DNA from: Candidatus Aenigmatarchaeota archaeon
Lineage (GTDB): Archaea; Aenigmatarchaeota; Aenigmatarchaeia; GW2011-AR5
DNA length: 23,261 nt
NCBI GenBank assembly: GCA_016198625.1
Contig: JACQIH010000028.1
Span: forward strand, 1 to 23,261
Direction of reading: 5' to 3'
The translations under genes were made by a program, and so were the position numbers. The number at the start of each line of letters is the position of its first letter. The stretch's first letter is position 1. The notes under the pieces are model-generated. The model saw nothing but the letters and a program-made list of their open reading frames with translations. It did not search any database and had not been told where the DNA came from. Below, piece after piece: positions 20,395 through 23,261 of the stretch.

Positions 20395-20413
20395 GGAATC
20401 CATCATATCAATT

Positions 20414-21118
20414 TTATTTAGCCGGTTCCGATACCTCCGTTCCGGAGGTATCAGTCGATGCTTCTTCCTTCGCAGGCCCTTCCGCCTTCTTCGCCGCGGC
20501 AGCCTCGGACGCAGCGGCTTCCCTGCTCTCTATGATGTTCTTCGCCGTTTGCATTATGTCGATGCGCTTCAGCATTATCTTCACCGTAATCCCGATGTTG
20601 CCCAGCCTCGGGTTCGCGACGGCGAATCCGTGCGCGACGCTTTTCTGGGCAGGGTCGCCCGTTTTCTTCAGGTATCCCGCGAGAAAGCGCTCCTTCCTCG
20701 AGCGCTGGCCCGACATCTTCCCCGAGAACACTATCTCGCATCCTATTGCGCCGGCCTCCATTATCTTCTCGACGTAGAAATTCCCCAGGCGCTTGTAATT
20801 CACTCCTGTCTCCACCGCGCCCGCTATGTTCTGCGCGACGATGTCCGGGTCAAGGTCGGGGTTGCTTATCTTCTGCACGTCTATCTGGGGATTCTCTATC
20901 TTGAATTTTTCCTTCAGCATCTCGGTCGCTTCTCGTATGCGCTCGCCGCCCGCCCCGATTACGAGGCCCGGCGTCGTCGTGTAAACTATTATTCTCGTGA
21001 CTATCGGCGTGTGCTGCACCTCGATCTTGCCGCACTTCGCCTGCCTGAACTGGGCCCTGACGAATTCCTCGAGCCCCACGTGCTCTTTCGCTTTCTGAAC
21101 GAACAATCTTTCTTTCAT
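20414..21118 (-). CDS. rps3: Small-subunit ribosomal protein uS3
   Basis: The 234-aa protein is archaeal uS3. It has ERLFVQKAKEHVGLEEFVRAQF, a KH domain (TTPGLVIGAGGERIREATEMLKEKF), QKISNPDLDPDIVAQNIA, and the C-terminal FSGKMSGQRSRKERFLAGYLKKTGDP. The last about 37 residues are an Ala/Glu/Lys tail ending STDTSGTEVSEPAK. A perfect 10-bp palindrome lies in the codons of that tail. uS3 lines the mRNA entry channel. Its ATG overlaps the uL22 stop (ATGA). Confidence 0.96.
   Translation of the reverse strand: MKERLFVQKAKEHVGLEEFVRAQFRQAKCGKIEVQHTPIVTRIIVYTTTPGLVIGAGGERIREATEMLKEKFKIENPQIDVQKISNPDLDPDIVAQNIAGAVETGVNYKRLGNFYVEKIMEAGAIGCEIVFSGKMSGQRSRKERFLAGYLKKTGDPAQKSVAHGFAVANPRLGNIGITVKIMLKRIDIMQTAKNIIESREAAASEAAAAKKAEGPAKEEASTDTSGTEVSEPAK
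20430..20452. repeat. 10-bp perfect palindrome within the uS3 C-terminal codons
   Basis: GATACCTCCG (20430-20439) and CGGAGGTATC (20443-20452) surround TTC. The palindrome encodes part of the DTSGTEVSE tail of uS3, in frame, and is close to copy E. It is longer and more GC-rich than the other hairpins. Confidence 0.65.
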
Positions 21119-21780
21119 TTCTTTTCTCCCTCGTTCTTCTTTGCAAGTTCCGCTCGCGCCTCGATTCTTTTCTCCTTTTCCTTCATCTCCTCAAGCTGCT
21201 GCTCGAGGCCTTTCTTTTCCATCTCCGCAAAATCTTTCTTTACTTTCATTTCAACTTCCTTCCCGTGCTCCGTAGGCTTTTCCGTCTTGACGGCTTCCTC
21301 CACAATATGCTTCTCTTTCTCCTTCATCTCGCGGACCTGCTTCTTCACGGCTTCAGTGACCGCTTCTTTCAGCCTTTCCTTGGCCTTCGCCTCGTCTACC
21401 TTTCCGCGCTCGACAAGCATGACCTCGATGTTCGCCGCCTTGAGCTGCGAGCCGAAGCCCGATTTTCTCCGGCGCCTGCGCATGAGCATCCCCTTGTGCG
21501 CCGAGGCATGAACGAACAGTCGCTCCGGCGCGAGGCCGAGGCCCTCCGCGTTCTTCTCGCACGACTCCACGAGCTGCAGGATTTCGCCAACGGTTTTGGA
21601 ATAATACTTCCCGTCCAAGCTTCTCTTCCTGCTTCCTAAATCGACGAGCAGCCTCTTCGCTCGCGTGAGCGGCTTGTTCCTTATCACGGCGCAGATAATA
21701 GCCGCGGACTTCGGGGATATCCGCACGTTGCGGCCGTACGCCCGCGCGTGCCTGTGCTCCGGAACGAATGTGTATGGCAT
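21115..21780 (-). CDS. rpl22: Large-subunit ribosomal protein uL22 with long charged extension
   Basis: The 221-aa protein has the uL22 core at residues about 1-135. It starts AYGRNVRISPKSAAIICAVIRNKPLTRAKRLLVDLGSRKRSLDGKYYSKTVGEILQLVES and has the loop region HASAHKGMLMRRRRRKSGFGSQLKAANIEVMLVE. A helical Lys/Glu-rich tail of about 85 residues follows. Archaeal uL22 is usually about 155 aa, so this one is clearly longer. The ATG at 21780 has GGTGA about 5 nt upstream. Its stop overlaps the uS3 start. uL22 spans the exit tunnel; the tail would lie at the surface. Confidence 0.95.
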   Translation of the reverse strand: MPYTFVPEHRHARAYGRNVRISPKSAAIICAVIRNKPLTRAKRLLVDLGSRKRSLDGKYYSKTVGEILQLVESCEKNAEGLGLAPERLFVHASAHKGMLMRRRRRKSGFGSQLKAANIEVMLVERGKVDEAKAKERLKEAVTEAVKKQVREMKEKEKHIVEEAVKTEKPTEHGKEVEMKVKKDFAEMEKKGLEQQLEEMKEKEKRIEARAELAKKNEGEKK

Positions 21781-21828
21781 CTTTTCACCCGAATCCATCG
21801 ACGATTTTCATTTCACCAACGATCGTTT

Positions 21829-21867
21829 TCTTTGATCAAACTTTCTGAAAGTTTGTTTTCGAAAAGT
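21829..21867. repeat. Palindromic repeat copy A, after the uS19 stop
   Basis: CAAACTTT-CTG-AAAGTTTG (21837-21855) is a perfect 8-bp stem with triloop, followed by TTTTCGAAAA (21856-21865), itself a palindrome. The TTTGAT flank and AAACTTT arm align with copies B and C. It begins at the uS19 stop and sits in the 87-nt gap ahead of uL22. A separate palindrome AACGATCGTT is at 21818-21827. Confidence 0.65.
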
Positions 21868-22257
21868 TTACTTCAGCGGCACGAACTTGCTCGAGCGCGT
21901 TGCGCCGAGGCCGGGAGCGCTGTGCTGCACGCGCTTGCGCGTCAGCGCGAATTCGCCCAGGCGGTGGCCTATCATCTGCTCCGTAATATTCACAACGGCG
22001 AACTCGTTGCCCCTGTGGACGCCCAGTTTCGACCCGACCATTTCCGGCAGTATAGTCATCTCCCTTGCATGCGTCCGTATCAGCTTGTCCTTGCCGCGGA
22101 AGCGCCGTATCTTTTCCAGCAGTATTTTCTGCTCCTTGGTCAGGCCGCGCTTGAGGGAGCGCCTCTGGCGGGCGGGAAGCAGCTTCGCGAACTCGTCCAG
22201 CGACATGCCTTCCAGCTGTTCGAACTCAAGCCCGCGGTATGTGAATTTCTTTGCCAT
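21868..22257 (-). CDS. rps19: Small-subunit ribosomal protein uS19
   Basis: The 129-aa protein is archaeal uS19. It has [35 protein letters not shown] and the core [49 protein letters not shown]. It ends with [21 protein letters not shown]. It binds the small subunit head. The ATG follows the 89-aa gene by 2 nt. Confidence 0.97.
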   Translation of the reverse strand: MAKKFTYRGLEFEQLEGMSLDEFAKLLPARQRRSLKRGLTKEQKILLEKIRRFRGKDKLIRTHAREMTILPEMVGSKLGVHRGNEFAVVNITEQMIGHRLGEFALTRKRVQHSAPGLGATRSSKFVPLK

Positions 22258-22259
22258 GA

Positions 22260-22529
22260 TTATGCACCTGAAATCTCTCTATTCTTAATTTGGGAAACAG
22301 CTTCCAAAACATAATGTATATCCTCCGGTCCCAAGTCACGCCATTCATATCCGGTTTTTACTCCGACACGCCCAGAGACATAAATATTTGTGCCGTACCT
22401 GCGGAGCGTTCCGCAGATTGTTCTTCCTCCTTCTACCTCAATTCCTACTGTAAATTCTGTCGCTCCGCTTCCCGCAATCGCGAAAAAGTCATCTACAGTG
22501 AGTGATACCGGATATGCAAATCTTGGCAT
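22260..22529 (-). CDS. Hypothetical 89-aa protein inserted between uL2 and uS19
   Basis: The frame is complete and tightly packed, 4 nt after the uL2 stop and 2 nt before the uS19 start, so it is very likely expressed with them. The protein looks beta-rich, with alternating strands ([39 protein letters not shown]) and a final helix ([16 protein letters not shown]). There are no zinc pairs. Base composition is AT-richer than the flanking ribosomal genes, so it may be a later insertion. uL2 and uS19 are among the most constant gene neighbours known, so the presence of a gene here is odd. I recognise no family. Confidence 0.65.
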   Translation of the reverse strand: MPRFAYPVSLTVDDFFAIAGSGATEFTVGIEVEGGRTICGTLRRYGTNIYVSGRVGVKTGYEWRDLGPEDIHYVLEAVSQIKNREISGA

Positions 22530-22533
22530 TTTA

Positions 22534-23238
22534 TCAGGCCTTCCTCTTCTTCTTGCCCATGCGGCGCGGCGAGATGCTGCCTACCTTCTTGCCCGGCGGC
22601 ATGTGCCTTGACACGCTCTTCACTTTCCCGGGCCTTGTCTGGCCGCCGAAGGGGTGGTCCACCGCGTTCATCGCCACGCCCCTGCTTCTCGGCCACAGCT
22701 TGTTCAGCGCCCTCATCGCGTAAAACTTCGATCCCGCTTTCATGAACGGCTTCTCCAGCCTGCCCGCGGAAGCAGCCGTGCCGACGGTTGCCCTGCATTG
22801 CGCGGACAGCGTTTTCTTTTCTTTCGACGGCAGCAGCACGACAGCCTTCTTGCCCTCTCTGGAAGTGAGGACGGCGAAGGTGCCCGACGACCTGCAGAGG
22901 CGGCCTCCGTCACCCGGCACAAGTTCTATATTGTATATTTTGCTTCCTTCTGGTATTTCTTTCAGCGGCAATATGTTGCCTTCCTTTGCTTCACTGAAAT
23001 CAACAGGCTGCCCGACAAACATGCCTTCATGAGCAATTTGTAAAAATTTCTGTCCGCCGAAGTCTACGACAGCAACGGGCGTTGTCCTTCCCGGTGCATC
23101 GACAATGTCAAGCACAATGCCTTCTTTCACTTCTTTCGGTAAAAATTGATAACTCACTTTGCCGATAAAGCGGTGGCCAGGCGAGCGGTATCGCGGCGTT
23201 CCCTTGCCGCGCCTCTGCTGGATCAGGTTTTTGCCCAT
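22534..23238 (-). CDS. rpl2: Large-subunit ribosomal protein uL2
   Basis: The 234-aa protein is archaeal uL2. It has RRGKGTPRYRSPGHRFIGKVSY at the start and the core GIVLDIVDAPGRTTPVAVVDF. It continues with LKEIPEGSKIYNIELVPGDGGRLCRSSGTFAVL and the conserved RGVAMNAVDHPFGGQTRPGKVKSVSRHMPPGKKVGSISPRRMG, which carries the peptidyl-transferase-near histidine region. The ATG has GGTGA 7 nt upstream. uL23 would lie just beyond the right edge; only 23 nt of upstream sequence is present. Confidence 0.97.
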   Translation of the reverse strand: MGKNLIQQRRGKGTPRYRSPGHRFIGKVSYQFLPKEVKEGIVLDIVDAPGRTTPVAVVDFGGQKFLQIAHEGMFVGQPVDFSEAKEGNILPLKEIPEGSKIYNIELVPGDGGRLCRSSGTFAVLTSREGKKAVVLLPSKEKKTLSAQCRATVGTAASAGRLEKPFMKAGSKFYAMRALNKLWPRSRGVAMNAVDHPFGGQTRPGKVKSVSRHMPPGKKVGSISPRRMGKKKRKA

Positions 23239-23261
23239 GTTATTTCACCTATTCTCTGAAA

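Noticed and set aside
20354..21511. Plus-strand open frame of 385 codons opposite uS3 and uL22
   Set aside because: Antisense to clear ribosomal genes; the sequence is a composition artefact.

Overview
The window is archaeal. The minus strand from about 12.7 kb to the right edge carries an archaeal-order ribosomal protein gene string. It includes archaea/eukaryote-type proteins (eS4, eL32, eL19), the SUI1 factor aIF1 and the RNase P protein Rpp29. Other archaeal markers are a radical-SAM/GNAT Elp3, a TrmB-type regulator, a DUF1512-like protein and TATA boxes about 25 nt upstream of several start codons. The exact lineage cannot be read from the sequence; a small-genome DPANN-type archaeon is a guess only.

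Layout. Positions 1-7170 hold mostly single genes: a tiny membrane protein, a HemK/Mtq2-like methyltransferase, a degenerate DRG/TGS GTPase-like protein, a PHP-domain phosphoesterase, a secreted protein with 34 cysteines and three somatomedin-B-like modules, a membrane protein with a charged coiled-coil tail, a convergent signal-anchored protein, a possible TraB-like protein and a DUF1512-like membrane protein. Positions 7224-9528 form an accessory patch: a VapBC toxin-antitoxin pair with a perfect operator-like palindrome, a TrmB regulator, and two AT-richer genes of unknown function. Positions 9544-12527 hold MgtC-like, Elp3, a small coiled-coil protein and a DedA/VTT membrane protein.

Positions 12725-23238 are the ribosomal string, read right to left: uL2, [89-aa unknown], uS19, uL22, uS3, uL29, aIF1, Rpp29, uS17, uL14, [MazG-like], uL24, eS4, uL5, uS14, uS8, uL6, eL32, [57-aa zinc ribbon], eL19, uL18, [44-aa basic], uS5. 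Many junctions are ATGA overlaps. Several genes have a GGTGA Shine-Dalgarno sequence, whereas many isolated genes look leaderless. The string ends at uS5, with no uL30, uL15 or SecY following.

The most unusual signal is a set of short perfect palindromes in the non-coding gaps of this string. Three of them share flanks and sit directly after stop codons (S19, Rpp29, L14). A fourth, between S3 and L29, matches the core of one of these in inverted orientation. Another palindrome lies inside the last codons of S3. They look like a dispersed palindromic repeat family, or RNA processing/regulatory elements, within an essential operon. A low-GC block of competing hairpins follows uS5.
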